Of a stretch of DNA of 64,000 bases, positions 37,255 through 45,933 are shown piece by piece (position 1 is the stretch's first letter; each line of letters opens with the position of its first letter). The stretch is from Pseudobdellovibrionaceae bacterium. Its GTDB lineage: Bacteria > Bdellovibrionota > UBA1018 > UBA6935. The translations under genes were made by a program, and so were the position numbers. The DNA lies in assembly GCA_002722705.1 (NCBI GenBank), contig PBMP01000094.1:1-64000 (forward strand), written 5' to 3'. Below the pieces are notes generated by a model. That model was not told the origin of the DNA. It was given only the letters and a program-made list of their open reading frames with translations, and did not search any database.

Positions 37255-37296
37255 GGAAGTGCAGTTTCCCACCAGAGCCCTTAACAGGGGTTCTCG

Positions 37297-39504
37297 GTGG
37301 GGTACTATGCTCGCGTGAACACTATGCTTCTATTCAAGTCTGATTGGCGCAGTTACCCTAGCGCTATTGTGGATACACAGACCACCAACGAGACCTTCAT
37401 CCGGATCGTTGACGTGTATCGTCAGATGGGTATTGCTAATCGCTTCTGGCCTCTAGCGTTGATTCAACCGGAGCTACAGGGAGTCGATCCACATGGTCCT
37501 GATCTGACCCTTGACCAAAAGATCAAGATCGCCTACGAGTGCAGGTACAACATCTGGTACTTCCTGCGCGAAGTAGTCCGAATCCCACCCGTTGCAGGTC
37601 CGGTGCCAAGGAAATACGAGTGTAACCGAGGCAACCTTGCGATGGTCTGGTCATTCCTGAACAACGTCGACTTTGCCTTGATCCAACCACGTCAGACGGG
37701 CAAGTCAGTAGCTGCTGACTGTTTGATGGTTTGGATTTTGTACATTGCTGCCTCCAACACGCGAATCAACATGGTCACTAAGGATGACTCTCTGCGACGC
37801 GCGAACGTTGAACGTCTCAAGAAGATCCGTAACCTGTTGCCGAAGTTCCTGCTGTCCACCACCAAAGCAGACAGTGATAACCAGTACGAACTGACCTGTA
37901 AAGCACTGGTTAACGTATACGGTACCAACGTAGCCCAGTCTTCTGAAGCAGCGGCCAACAACCTGGGTCGTGGACTGACTGCACCGGTATCACAGTTTGA
38001 CGAAGGTCCGTTTATCTCGTTCATTGGCACCACTCTGCCTGCTGAACTGGCTGCTGCAACAGCTGCCCGTGAAGAAGCCGAACAATACGGTCGTCCGTAC
38101 GGTAACCTGTTCACTACAACTGCCGGTAAGAAAGATGACCGCGACGGCGGTTACATGTACAAGTTCATCACCGACGGCAGTACGTGGAACGAGATCTACT
38201 ACGATGCGGCTAACAAGGTTGAGCTGTACACGATTCTGAAGAACAACCGCAAGGGCAAGAAGAACATCATCAATGGCACGTTCTCCCACCGTCAACTTGG
38301 CAAGACCGACGAATGGTTGTACAACGCTATTGTTGATGCCAACTCCATGGGCGATGCAGCTAACCGCGACTTCTTCAACGTGTGGACCAGCGGTACTCAA
38401 TCTTCTCCGCTGACACCGGAGTTGAACGCCAAGGTGCGTGATTCTGGTAAAGACCCTGTGTACAACACACTCTCCAAAGACATGTACCTCGTACGCTGGT
38501 ACGTTCCGGAGGAGGAGCTGCGTCAGTTGGTCAAGGAAGGTTGTCCGTTCATCATGGGTCTTGATACGTCGGAAGCAGTGGGTCGAGACGCCATCTCGAT
38601 GAATATTATCAACGCGCGGACTGCCGAGGTAATTGGGACTGGTGACTACAACGAGACGAACCTGATTCGTTTTGCTAACTTCCTGGGAGACACACTGGTG
38701 GAGTATCCGAACATCACCATGATTCCCGAGAAGAAATCGACCGGTCAGATGATCGTTGACTCGCTGCTGATCACCCTGCCGCGTAAGAACATCGATCCGT
38801 TCCAACGTATCTTCAATCGCATTGTGCAGAACCCCGACGAGCGTCCTGACGATTACCGGGAAATCAAGAAGCCGATGCACACCCGTAGTCCGGAAATCTA
38901 CGATCGCCTCAAGCGCTTCTTTGGTTTCAACACCACCAGTGATTCACGTACGGTTCTGTTCACTACTGTGTTACAGGAAATGGCCAAGCGTGCTGGCGAT
39001 GTTGTCAACGATGCAAACCTGATCACAGAGATCCTAGGGTTGGTGGTTAAGAACGAGCGAATTGACCACACGGCATCTGGCCACGACGACGCTGTCATTG
39101 CATGGCTGTTGGGTGGTTGGTTGATGATGTTCGGTAAGAACCTCAGTCACTACGGTATTCCCACTGGCACTGTCATGTCCGACGTTAAGAGACAGGGCGT
39201 GGTGGCCGACCCGGTTAAACAGAACGAGGACAAGTACCAGGCCGAGTTGCTCGAGAAGATCGAAGGCATCGTAGAACAACTCAAGCGCCGTGATCTGAGC
39301 GAGTTCGCCATTGTCAAAATGGAACACAGTCTACGGGCCGCTGTTGCAAAGCTAACCGACGACCAAAACGACGTTGTCAATATCGACTCGTTGATCGAAT
39401 CGACTCGGGAGGATCGTCGCGTGGCGTCTACGCCAGCGAGACGGGGGCTGGGGACTATTCATCGCGGGTTTGGTGCGGGAGACGGTTACCGAACGATAAT
39501 GTAA
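37297..39504 (+). CDS. terL: Terminase large subunit
   Basis: 735-residue DNA-packaging motor. Walker A QPRQTGKS at residues 130-137; Walker B with the acidic pair in SQFDEGPF (Asp235, Glu236); the C-terminal RNase H-like nuclease has GLDTSEAVGRDA (Asp423), IPEKKSTG (Glu478) and GHDDAV (Asp597, Asp598). The ATPase drives DNA into the head and the nuclease trims the genome. The best start is GTG 37297 with AGGGG six bases upstream; ATG 37324 lacks a ribosome site. No intein or intron. Followed by a bidirectional terminator. Confidence 0.93.
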   Translation: MGYYARVNTMLLFKSDWRSYPSAIVDTQTTNETFIRIVDVYRQMGIANRFWPLALIQPELQGVDPHGPDLTLDQKIKIAYECRYNIWYFLREVVRIPPVAGPVPRKYECNRGNLAMVWSFLNNVDFALIQPRQTGKSVAADCLMVWILYIAASNTRINMVTKDDSLRRANVERLKKIRNLLPKFLLSTTKADSDNQYELTCKALVNVYGTNVAQSSEAAANNLGRGLTAPVSQFDEGPFISFIGTTLPAELAAATAAREEAEQYGRPYGNLFTTTAGKKDDRDGGYMYKFITDGSTWNEIYYDAANKVELYTILKNNRKGKKNIINGTFSHRQLGKTDEWLYNAIVDANSMGDAANRDFFNVWTSGTQSSPLTPELNAKVRDSGKDPVYNTLSKDMYLVRWYVPEEELRQLVKEGCPFIMGLDTSEAVGRDAISMNIINARTAEVIGTGDYNETNLIRFANFLGDTLVEYPNITMIPEKKSTGQMIVDSLLITLPRKNIDPFQRIFNRIVQNPDERPDDYREIKKPMHTRSPEIYDRLKRFFGFNTTSDSRTVLFTTVLQEMAKRAGDVVNDANLITEILGLVVKNERIDHTASGHDDAVIAWLLGGWLMMFGKNLSHYGIPTGTVMSDVKRQGVVADPVKQNEDKYQAELLEKIEGIVEQLKRRDLSEFAIVKMEHSLRAAVAKLTDDQNDVVNIDSLIESTREDRRVASTPARRGLGTIHRGFGAGDGYRTIM

Positions 39505-39517
39505 AAAAAAGGGCATA

Positions 39518-39545
39518 AAAGGAGCAGGCGTCGACCTGCTCCTTT
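39518..39545. terminator. Bidirectional terminator
   Basis: AAAGGAGCAGG, CGTCGA, CCTGCTCCTTT between convergent terminase and 39553-40023. Confidence 0.85.
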
Positions 39546-39552
39546 CTGCGGT

Positions 39553-40023
39553 TCAGCTGTACAGGTTGACGACGTTGCCCGGTCCGACCGAATCAACCCA
39601 AGTCGGGTTGAGTGCGTGTTGCTTGTAATATTCCACCGGGTTCCCTGCGTCAGCGTTCTCATCGCCGAAACGGTAGTACATGAACGTCGTGGCAAATTGT
39701 AGAGCGCAGGCCACAGCGTCATCCACTGATGGCGCGGGAATGAAAGGTGTCGTGATGATGATGGGGTCTGGGTCTCCGCGCAGATAGAGATCCATCTCTA
39801 CATTGAACCCAGGGTGCCAGTGATCCGGGACCCATGGTCTACTATGGATGACCACCGTGTCCACGGGTGTCAGGTGGATAGCCAGTGCTTCAACACCGGG
39901 ACCCAGCACAACTGGGTTGTTGATGACACGTTGGAATTCAACCCCTGTGAAGTGGAGCTCTCGGCGGTCACCCACGGCCCAGTTACAAAAACGCTTCAAT
40001 AGAGACCCGTTACTATTGTTCAC
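39553..40023 (-). CDS. Hypothetical protein, 156 aa
   Basis: GTG start at 40023 with GGGGAAGG just upstream on the minus strand. Beta-rich with Pro/His-containing strands (VVIHSRPWVPDHWHPGF) and a C-terminal helix. Not recognised. It follows the 428-residue gene on the same strand at 20 bases, so the two form one unit, probably virion-related. Confidence 0.65.
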   Translation of the reverse strand: MNNSNGSLLKRFCNWAVGDRRELHFTGVEFQRVINNPVVLGPGVEALAIHLTPVDTVVIHSRPWVPDHWHPGFNVEMDLYLRGDPDPIIITTPFIPAPSVDDAVACALQFATTFMYYRFGDENADAGNPVEYYKQHALNPTWVDSVGPGNVVNLYS

Positions 40024-40042
40024 GTCACCTTCCCCTTTTTTA

Positions 40043-41329
40043 TCACGTATAATGTTTCATAGTGAATGCGCGCAGAACCAGGTAAAGCATCAAACCAGTT
40101 CTAACTGACGCAATGATAGAAACGTTTCTACTCTTGATTGCTTTCTCAACAATTTCTTCGGATAGCTTTCTCATTTTCAGCAACGAGGCATCGCTGCTCC
40201 GGGAGGACATGTACACCGCACGTAGCCGGGTTAACATGCCTGCCAGATCATTGGGATTAGCCAATATAGCTCGATTGCTTGATATGTAATCGAAAGCATG
40301 CAGAAGAGTTTCATCCACCAGTTCTTCAATATGGGCGTACCTCGGACTGCGATAATGCTTCGACATAAACATAAGGGTATCTGTTAAAAAACGCTCAGGC
40401 ATGGTTTTCATGGCCGAGGTAATGATACCGGTCAGTTCAGACTTGATGAAGTTCGACGAGTCCGACACGGTCTCGTGCAGATACCGCTTGTAGCTGTTGA
40501 AATTCCGTGTCTTGTCACGAACGAACGATTCGCCGTCAATGTTGATCGATGTGGTCGATGTTGTCACGATCTTGGACTTAGACGTCAGGATGGTCTCGAA
40601 GACATCGCGCATCGATTTAACGATTTCACGGAGACGACCCTGCACGTCGTTCAACATGTAGACAACGCCGCTATCCGAATCCATCTTGGTGTAGGTGGTG
40701 TAGTGGATGCTGTTGTGGGCCAGGATGCTCTTAGTGCGGTTTTCCAGCAATGCCTGCCAGCTACCATGGACCTTCAGGGTAAACTTCTTAGAGAGGGCCG
40801 CATAGGTCGCCTGAGCCACACCCTTGTCCGCCGGGTATGGGAAGTAGTGATACATCAAGCTGGAGATGAACTTGTACTGAAGAGCGATGACGCAGTCGGT
40901 CAAAGCGTCTTCTTTCTCCTTGGGGTTGATCTTCGTCGACTCGTAGATCCTGTTCAACAGAGCGACGCACGACAAGTTGAACGCGTCACTCGAGATCTTG
41001 AATTGCGGGTTGATGCTGTCGAGGCCTTTGATGTACCCTTTGAACTGGACTTCATCGATATCCAATACGTCGTCGAACCACGCGTCGCGGTCTTCCGGAT
41101 GGAATCGAATGGGGTGCACACCGAGCAGGTTACCGCCAAGGAACGCAATGTGGTCCGAGTTCTTATTGGCAAAGCTGACCGTGTAGTTTCGGAGCTTCTT
41201 GATGAAGTTCCTATCAACCACCAGATCCTCACTCACTGCTGCAAAGGCTGCTTTAACTGAATCGGGGCTGCCACCAGAAGCGACCTGCCGCAACCCAGAT
41301 CCAGCGGCTTCCAATGAAACGTCCACCAT
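40043..41329 (-). CDS. Putative virion protein, 428 aa
   Basis: Start ATG 41329 (GAGGGG six bases upstream), preferred over 41359. The N-terminus has SLE followed by AAG at residues 5-10, a fit to the small-x-Glu cleavage rule of the prohead protease. Mostly helical, with a C-terminal basic region and a final hydrophobic stretch (SIIASVRTGLMLYLVLRAFTM) that could touch membrane or pack in a shell. No known domain. Virion role is inference. Confidence 0.65.
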   Translation of the reverse strand: MVDVSLEAAGSGLRQVASGGSPDSVKAAFAAVSEDLVVDRNFIKKLRNYTVSFANKNSDHIAFLGGNLLGVHPIRFHPEDRDAWFDDVLDIDEVQFKGYIKGLDSINPQFKISSDAFNLSCVALLNRIYESTKINPKEKEDALTDCVIALQYKFISSLMYHYFPYPADKGVAQATYAALSKKFTLKVHGSWQALLENRTKSILAHNSIHYTTYTKMDSDSGVVYMLNDVQGRLREIVKSMRDVFETILTSKSKIVTTSTTSINIDGESFVRDKTRNFNSYKRYLHETVSDSSNFIKSELTGIITSAMKTMPERFLTDTLMFMSKHYRSPRYAHIEELVDETLLHAFDYISSNRAILANPNDLAGMLTRLRAVYMSSRSSDASLLKMRKLSEEIVEKAIKSRNVSIIASVRTGLMLYLVLRAFTMKHYT

Positions 41330-41438
41330 AAACCACCCCTCGTTATCTGTGTTTATCAACTACACAATAGGGTTACTACGTCTGTAATTATAAACACGAC
41401 CGTAATCTATTATGGTCGCCGTATTAGATTCCATTATA

Positions 41439-41467
41439 TTTCAAACCTATATCACAGTGGTGAATAG
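41439..41467 (+). promoter_or_regulatory. Phage promoter-like motif, unit 41498-43709
   Basis: ATTTCAAA, CC, TATATCAC, AGTG, GTGAATAG. ATCA at 41451-41454 followed after five bases by GTG; 43 bases before ATG 41498. Confidence 0.75.
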
Positions 41468-41497
41468 CAAGCACTACACCTAACACAAGGAAGACAA

Positions 41498-41740
41498 ATG
41501 GGTACTGCCAAAGAAATGAAGAAGTCGTTACGGACCCGGACTAAAGAGTCTTTGATTAAACATCTCTACTTGGTCAGGGACCTGGAAGAGAAACACGGCT
41601 CAGATACCTGCGCCGAGTTGGTAGGGAAACTGAGCATTTGTACTCGATTGTTCTACGAACACAAAATAGTGGAGAGTCATCAACAACTTGAACGTTTTTA
41701 CGACGATCTTGACACGTTCCACAAACATCACCCCGACTAA
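41498..41740 (+). CDS. Small early-type protein, 80 aa
   Basis: Basic N-terminus (MKKSLRTRTKESLIKHL) followed by an amphipathic helix; likely all-helical. ACAAGGAAG precedes ATG 41498. First gene behind a conserved promoter-like motif, typical of small host-takeover proteins, but no homologue is recognised. Confidence 0.7.
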   Translation: MGTAKEMKKSLRTRTKESLIKHLYLVRDLEEKHGSDTCAELVGKLSICTRLFYEHKIVESHQQLERFYDDLDTFHKHHPD

Positions 41741-41765
41741 TCACGATACCATTAGGAACCCTTAT

Positions 41766-42683
41766 ATGACTACTTCGAACATTGTATCAGGTAGAAGCGA
41801 TTTAACCCTGTACCATCTAAGCTTTAGAAGTGATTTAGCCGGTATATGGGAACCCCGTCATCCTGCCGGTAGCGAGGACGATGGGTCTACAAGTGGCGCT
41901 TATCCAGAATTCAATGGAAAGCGCATATCGACCTCCGATTCAATCGGAGGTGCTTTTATCGGCATATATCCAAATATCTCCAGGTTATTTGAGGATAAGA
42001 AATACCCCCACATGGATTTCTATGTCTATCGGCCGATCTTTAAGGGCACCGAACGTGTCTTGACTCCTACCGACCTAACCGAGAACAAGCTTGTGTGGGA
42101 TGCGCATGTAACTGGTGAGCACGTTATATTGGACGCATGTCGGATGGAGCTGGCGGGTAAGTTACGTGTGTTCAACACTAACAAAGTCCCCGTCCGATAC
42201 ACTCACCCGTTTAACGATCCTAAATTGCCCCAGAAGTCAGTGGGTCCCGAGACGGTGAAATGGAAATGGACTCAACATGTGCGACGAATCAGTAAGGAAG
42301 ACCATGGTTCATTGGAACCGGTCATTTATCAGGAAGAGAATTCTACATTTACCCACAACGGGGTTGTGTATGATCTAAATGACCTCTTCATAAAAACCGC
42401 ACAGACTGGCGTGTCGCCCATAGACGTTAAGCACCTGTTATGGAATATCCGGGATGTCCGGTCCGACCCAAAACGAGTAGCCTCTGTCGACTTGACCTAT
42501 CCAATCCTGGTTGTGATGGACTCTCGATTTAATAGACCCTATGGATACGTGGTGGTGGACGGGCAACATCGTTTACAGAAAGCCGTTAACGAAAAGCTCC
42601 CTTACATCGATGCGATTATCGTACCCTTGTCCGAGCTAACGCCGGTGAATAAAAAAGACTCCCGTATCCATACAAACCTATGA
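41766..42683 (+). CDS. Two-domain protein with C-terminal ParB-like module
   Basis: 305 residues. The N-terminal part opens with LYHLSFRSDLAGIWEPRHPAG and a Ser/Asp loop, a pattern I associate with an uncharacterised phage domain (LYH.S..., PR.P, GE/SEDD...RIS.S). The C-terminal part (about 215-290) looks like a ParB/Srx-fold module: DVKHLLWNI, YPILVVMDSR, then VVDGQHRLQKA with the conserved Gly-x-x-Arg (near 265-272). ParB-like modules bind nucleotides or DNA and may act as nucleases. The combination is unusual. ATG 41766, AGGAA seven bases upstream. Confidence 0.6.
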   Translation: MTTSNIVSGRSDLTLYHLSFRSDLAGIWEPRHPAGSEDDGSTSGAYPEFNGKRISTSDSIGGAFIGIYPNISRLFEDKKYPHMDFYVYRPIFKGTERVLTPTDLTENKLVWDAHVTGEHVILDACRMELAGKLRVFNTNKVPVRYTHPFNDPKLPQKSVGPETVKWKWTQHVRRISKEDHGSLEPVIYQEENSTFTHNGVVYDLNDLFIKTAQTGVSPIDVKHLLWNIRDVRSDPKRVASVDLTYPILVVMDSRFNRPYGYVVVDGQHRLQKAVNEKLPYIDAIIVPLSELTPVNKKDSRIHTNL

Positions 42684-42705
42684 CCCCCGATTGAAGGATG
42701 TCTTG

Positions 42706-42936
42706 ATGGACACTTCTAAAGACGACCATATGCTGGGAGTTGTCACCATGGTTGAACTCCAGGCAGGTATTCGCAAAGGAATCGTTCAGGTACACAACCT
42801 GGATACCAGAGAGACCTACAATGCCGTTAGGTTAATGGATCGGTTTGTTGGTAAGTCGGAAGGTGGCTGTCCTGCTGTCGGTCCATTTCTTCACAATCGA
42901 AGAATTCAAGGACACGATCATCGATCAACTTGTTGA
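42706..42936 (+). CDS. Small protein, probably completed by a +1 frameshift
   Basis: ATG 42706 has AAGGA seven bases upstream. In the zero frame it gives 76 residues, but the last 16 (LHNRRIQGHDHRSTC and neighbours) look non-native. From about 42890 the +1 frame continues with FTIEEFKDTIIDQLVDLAE, a good amphipathic helix, to a TAA at 42968-42970 that overlaps the next start ATG 42963. Either translational frameshifting or a sequencing or mutational indel would join the two parts into about 87 residues. Function unknown. Confidence 0.6.
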   Translation: MDTSKDDHMLGVVTMVELQAGIRKGIVQVHNLDTRETYNAVRLMDRFVGKSEGGCPAVGPFLHNRRIQGHDHRSTC

Positions 42937-42970
42937 CCTCGCCGAGAAAAAGGACTATGAAGATGAATAA
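42888..42970 (+). other. +1-frame extension of the 42706 gene
   Basis: Skipping C42889 in CCA TTT C TTC ACA joins ...AVGPF to FTIEEF.... The +1 frame stop overlaps the next gene's start codon, as expected for coupled translation, whereas the zero-frame stop at 42936 leaves a gap. Confidence 0.5.
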
Positions 42971-43709
42971 TTCAGTAGTGCAGCACCCGCGCCTTGTGAG
43001 CGCTCAGAACCGCATGCGCGAAAGCGTGTGGGGGTTGAAGAAAAAGATCATCGCGTTACCGGCGACGGATCGGGACACTGTTAACCTGCTGATCCGGGTC
43101 GACAAGTTCCACGGGTCTCTGATCTGTCGTAGCCTCGCGGAAAATCAGGACATGCTCGAGGCCTTCGAAAAGGAATACAAAGAGCTCGCTAAGAAGCTCG
43201 AACATTCCAGTAGTCAATGGCTGACTGCGTTGTCTTACGACTACGGGTCGCCACCCTACATTGAGGAGAAGTCGATGATCAAGGACGAACTCTCGTTCAA
43301 CATCAAAACGAGCGACCGTACAACCCGTCTTGCACGACTGTTCTGCATCCTGCAAGATGACGTCGCAACAGCGCAGTCTATCCTGGCGAATCAGTTGCCC
43401 GAGGCCATGGATATACTGCGTGCCAGCAACCACGTCAAGACCTCGTCTGGCGAGCCTACGGTGCAGCATCGTGCTGTGCGTGCCATCCAGTCCAAGGAGA
43501 TCATTCCGTGGATCTGTGGGGCTCACAAAGAGCTTGTTGAGACCGCTGCCAGCATCCTCTACAAGGGTGGCGCTATCGACTGGACAGCGGTGGTCAAGTT
43601 GGAAGCACGTGGTATCGATGTCTACCGCGACGACGAGTCTAACCTGGTCGTGATGATCTGTGGTATCTGTCTCTGTGTGACCCAAGAAGGCAAGTGGCAC
43701 GTCAAATGA
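42963..43709 (+). CDS. Hypothetical protein, 248 aa
   Basis: Start ATG 42963 (AAGGA eight bases upstream) rather than 42957. Mostly helical with C/G-ending codons; C-terminus beta-rich with ICGICLC Cys cluster near residue 235. No known domain. Last gene of the unit, followed by a strong terminator. Confidence 0.7.
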   Translation: MNNSVVQHPRLVSAQNRMRESVWGLKKKIIALPATDRDTVNLLIRVDKFHGSLICRSLAENQDMLEAFEKEYKELAKKLEHSSSQWLTALSYDYGSPPYIEEKSMIKDELSFNIKTSDRTTRLARLFCILQDDVATAQSILANQLPEAMDILRASNHVKTSSGEPTVQHRAVRAIQSKEIIPWICGAHKELVETAASILYKGGAIDWTAVVKLEARGIDVYRDDESNLVVMICGICLCVTQEGKWHVK

Positions 43710-43715
43710 TTGAAT

Positions 43716-43755
43716 GGGAGAGAACTTCGGTTCTCTCCCTTCTTTCTCCTTATTT
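43716..43755 (+). terminator. Rho-independent terminator
   Basis: GGGAGAGAAC, TTCG-type loop, GTTCTCTCCC, then CTTCTTTCTCC and eight T. Confidence 0.85.
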
Positions 43756-43974
43756 TTTTTCTTGTTTCGGTGTATTTTTTTACTGGGTTGGGGGAACCTA
43801 TGAGGAGGGGGGCTCTTTATGGGTGGGGAGAGAATCCCCACCAATTGGAAAACCATTTAAAAGCGATTTTGAAATAGACAGTAGTGGAACACTACCATCC
43901 TTATTCCATCGATACTCTGATAACGATCCAATACTCTGATACCCCTTAGTAAAGTCCATTTAGGAGCAGCAGAC
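43756..43974. promoter_or_regulatory. Intergenic regulatory stretch with direct repeat
   Basis: No gene. Holds a small GC hairpin GGTGGGG, AGAGAAT, CCCCACC (about 43,822-43,843) and a direct repeat ATACTCTGATA at 43912-43922 and 43931-43941 (19-base period), 34 bases before the start codon at 43975. The known promoter-like motif is absent, so the repeat may be an operator or a second promoter class. Confidence 0.4.
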
Positions 43975-45120
43975 ATGTCATCTAAGAAAGATCGTCTCAA
44001 GAATCTATTCCTCTCACTAGAGGACGATGCAGAGACCATCGAGACACAAGACGCTAACATCCCCAAAGAACCTATTCAACCCCTTGTATTCCTAGGTGGT
44101 ACTTGTGGGGAATCGACATGGCGTGATGAATTGATCGAAGGTCTCACGATCCGCTACTTTGATCCGCGTGTTGATATCTGGACCACTGAGAGCCAACAGC
44201 AGGAAGAAGACCAGAAGGAGAACGCAGACATCAAACTGTTTGTGTTGACGCCCAAGCAAGACGGTCTGTTTACTCCGGCTGAGATTGGTGCAGAGGTTAC
44301 ACGATCGCCTGAAACCACCATTGTCACTATCCTCGATGAAGACGGTGACGACAAGTGGGACGAACACCAGAACAAGTCCGTTGGAGCCATCCGTAGTCTG
44401 GTTGAAGAACACGGTGGTCGTGTGTTTACGTCGGTAACTGAGACACGCGATTTCTTGAACGGTCTGACGGTTTCGATGGATAGCTTTAAGCAGAAGGTCT
44501 TTAATGGCCTGCGCAAGGTAGCGAACACTGAATCCGATGAGAAGGTGTCGATGGAGTCCGAATCAGGCGAAACCATTGGTCTGCTACCCAAGTCAGCCGT
44601 TGACGCGTTGTTCAAGGAACTGCCAACCCAGAACACCAACCCACCGACCTTCAAGGACATTTATAAGGATTCGGTGACCGACCTGATCCGCGTGCGCACC
44701 GCAGCCATGGAGGCCGAGGAAGAAGAGGAAGAAGATGTTCCAGAACCCGAAGACGAGATTGAAGTAGATGACGAGGACCAGGCGGTAGATGGAGAGCCAA
44801 CCGATAGTTCCGACGACGACGAGTCGGACGAAGAGGACGATGAAGTGGAAGAACCAAAAGAAATGTCTGAGTATTCTGGTGCTGAGATTGATACCCTGGT
44901 TGCTCTTGTTGAACGGGGGCCTTTGTTTGATGGCGATGTGCCTAGCAAACTAGGTCTGGCAGCACTGGTTGAGAAAGGTCTGGCTGCTGAAGTGGTTTCT
45001 GAGCAAGAAGCGTATCAGAACGCTGCGACTAACTTGGGTGCCGCTACTTACGTCAAGTGGTTTGCTGAAGGCAAGACGCTAGCAGAAGCCATCGACGCGC
45101 GCGCGATCGATAACAAGTAA
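43975..45120 (+). CDS. Nucleoside 2-deoxyribosyltransferase-like protein with acidic linker
   Basis: 381 residues in three parts. Residues 36-170: VFLGGTCGESTWRDELI (39-54), YFDPRVDIWT (61-70), IKLFVLTPKQDGLFTPAEIGAEV (86-108), the pattern of the nucleoside 2-deoxyribosyltransferase-like family. Residues about 240-300: Asp/Glu-rich low-complexity linker. Residues about 305-381: small helical module. Relatives cleave N-glycosidic bonds of nucleosides or act on NAD-like molecules; here the substrate is unknown. ATG 43975 with TAGGAG eight bases upstream. Single-gene unit closed by a terminator. Confidence 0.72.
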   Translation: MSSKKDRLKNLFLSLEDDAETIETQDANIPKEPIQPLVFLGGTCGESTWRDELIEGLTIRYFDPRVDIWTTESQQQEEDQKENADIKLFVLTPKQDGLFTPAEIGAEVTRSPETTIVTILDEDGDDKWDEHQNKSVGAIRSLVEEHGGRVFTSVTETRDFLNGLTVSMDSFKQKVFNGLRKVANTESDEKVSMESESGETIGLLPKSAVDALFKELPTQNTNPPTFKDIYKDSVTDLIRVRTAAMEAEEEEEEDVPEPEDEIEVDDEDQAVDGEPTDSSDDDESDEEDDEVEEPKEMSEYSGAEIDTLVALVERGPLFDGDVPSKLGLAALVEKGLAAEVVSEQEAYQNAATNLGAATYVKWFAEGKTLAEAIDARAIDNK

Positions 45121-45128
45121 GCGAAATA

Positions 45129-45155
45129 AAACGGACTCCATGACGGAGTCCGTTT
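45129..45155 (+). terminator. Rho-independent terminator
   Basis: AAACGGACTCC, ATGAC, GGAGTCCGTTT nine bases after the stop of 43975-45120. Confidence 0.85.
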
Positions 45156-45161
45156 CTGCCG

Positions 45162-45201
45162 ATTCAAATATATTTGAAGCATACATCATTGTGGTGACTA
45201 G
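45162..45201 (+). promoter_or_regulatory. Phage promoter-like motif with upstream palindrome, gene 45244
   Basis: Perfect palindrome TTCAAATATATTTGAA (45163-45178), then GC, ATACATCATT, GTG, GTGACTAG. ATCA 45185-45188, five bases, GTG; 55 bases before ATG 45244. Architecture equals that at 62491. Confidence 0.78.
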
Positions 45202-45243
45202 CTGTATATACCCTGTAGTACAACCAACGAAAGGAATATCGAC

Positions 45244-45933
45244 ATGCGCAATCAACACGTAAGTATCGCCCGTTTGCTCACCGAAACCGTAGACGCCAGC
45301 CCGATCGACTTCGCAGCAGTGTGCGGCAATGCCACGCTGATTCCCGAAGAACAAGTCAGTCGTCTGAAGTCGGCGGTTGTAAAGCACGCTCGTGGTCACC
45401 GCATTCTTGCGGCTGCTGCGATCTCCACCTGTCGGGACTACATGAAAGTGGTCATGGGTCCGGTCATGGATGAGGTCAAGTCCGATTGCTATGTGTTCCA
45501 CGTTCGCGTGGGCATCGATGCCAATGACCTCCGTGTCATCGGCGTGTACGAAGCCAAAGTCGGTATCGACCGCAGCGAGGCCGAAGACTACTGCTATCCG
45601 CCCACCAGCGTGTACCGCAAACTGGGTGTGATTGTTGTACAGGCCACACGCGAGACCGGTAACACAATCGGTTGGAACTGGCGCGCGGTTAACTCACACC
45701 ATGCCAACCCGCTGTTCGTTCGTACCGACGCCAAGGATGTGGTCAAGACGTCGAAGGCAACGCCCACGCTTCGCGATGAACTCGGGACCTTCTTCGAAGA
45801 CGACCGTCAGTCCGCCCATCGCTCCGCCCAGATCCCCGGCGCCAGCAGTCAGGTGCATCCGATGAACGACCCGGTCGAAAACATCGTGCCCCAACTGCCA
45901 CGCAGCTGGCGTGAGAACGATACCGTGGATTAA
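45244..45933 (+). CDS. Highly expressed hypothetical protein, 229 aa
   Basis: Behind a strong motif with palindrome; codons mostly end in C/G. Central alpha/beta region with MKVVMGPVMDEVKSD and strands DCYVFHVRVGIDANDLRVIG; C-terminal 50 residues are probably disordered. No family recognised. Stop overlaps by four bases with the convergent gene ending at 45930. Early and abundant expression is inferred from promoter and codon use. Confidence 0.7.
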   Translation: MRNQHVSIARLLTETVDASPIDFAAVCGNATLIPEEQVSRLKSAVVKHARGHRILAAAAISTCRDYMKVVMGPVMDEVKSDCYVFHVRVGIDANDLRVIGVYEAKVGIDRSEAEDYCYPPTSVYRKLGVIVVQATRETGNTIGWNWRAVNSHHANPLFVRTDAKDVVKTSKATPTLRDELGTFFEDDRQSAHRSAQIPGASSQVHPMNDPVENIVPQLPRSWRENDTVD

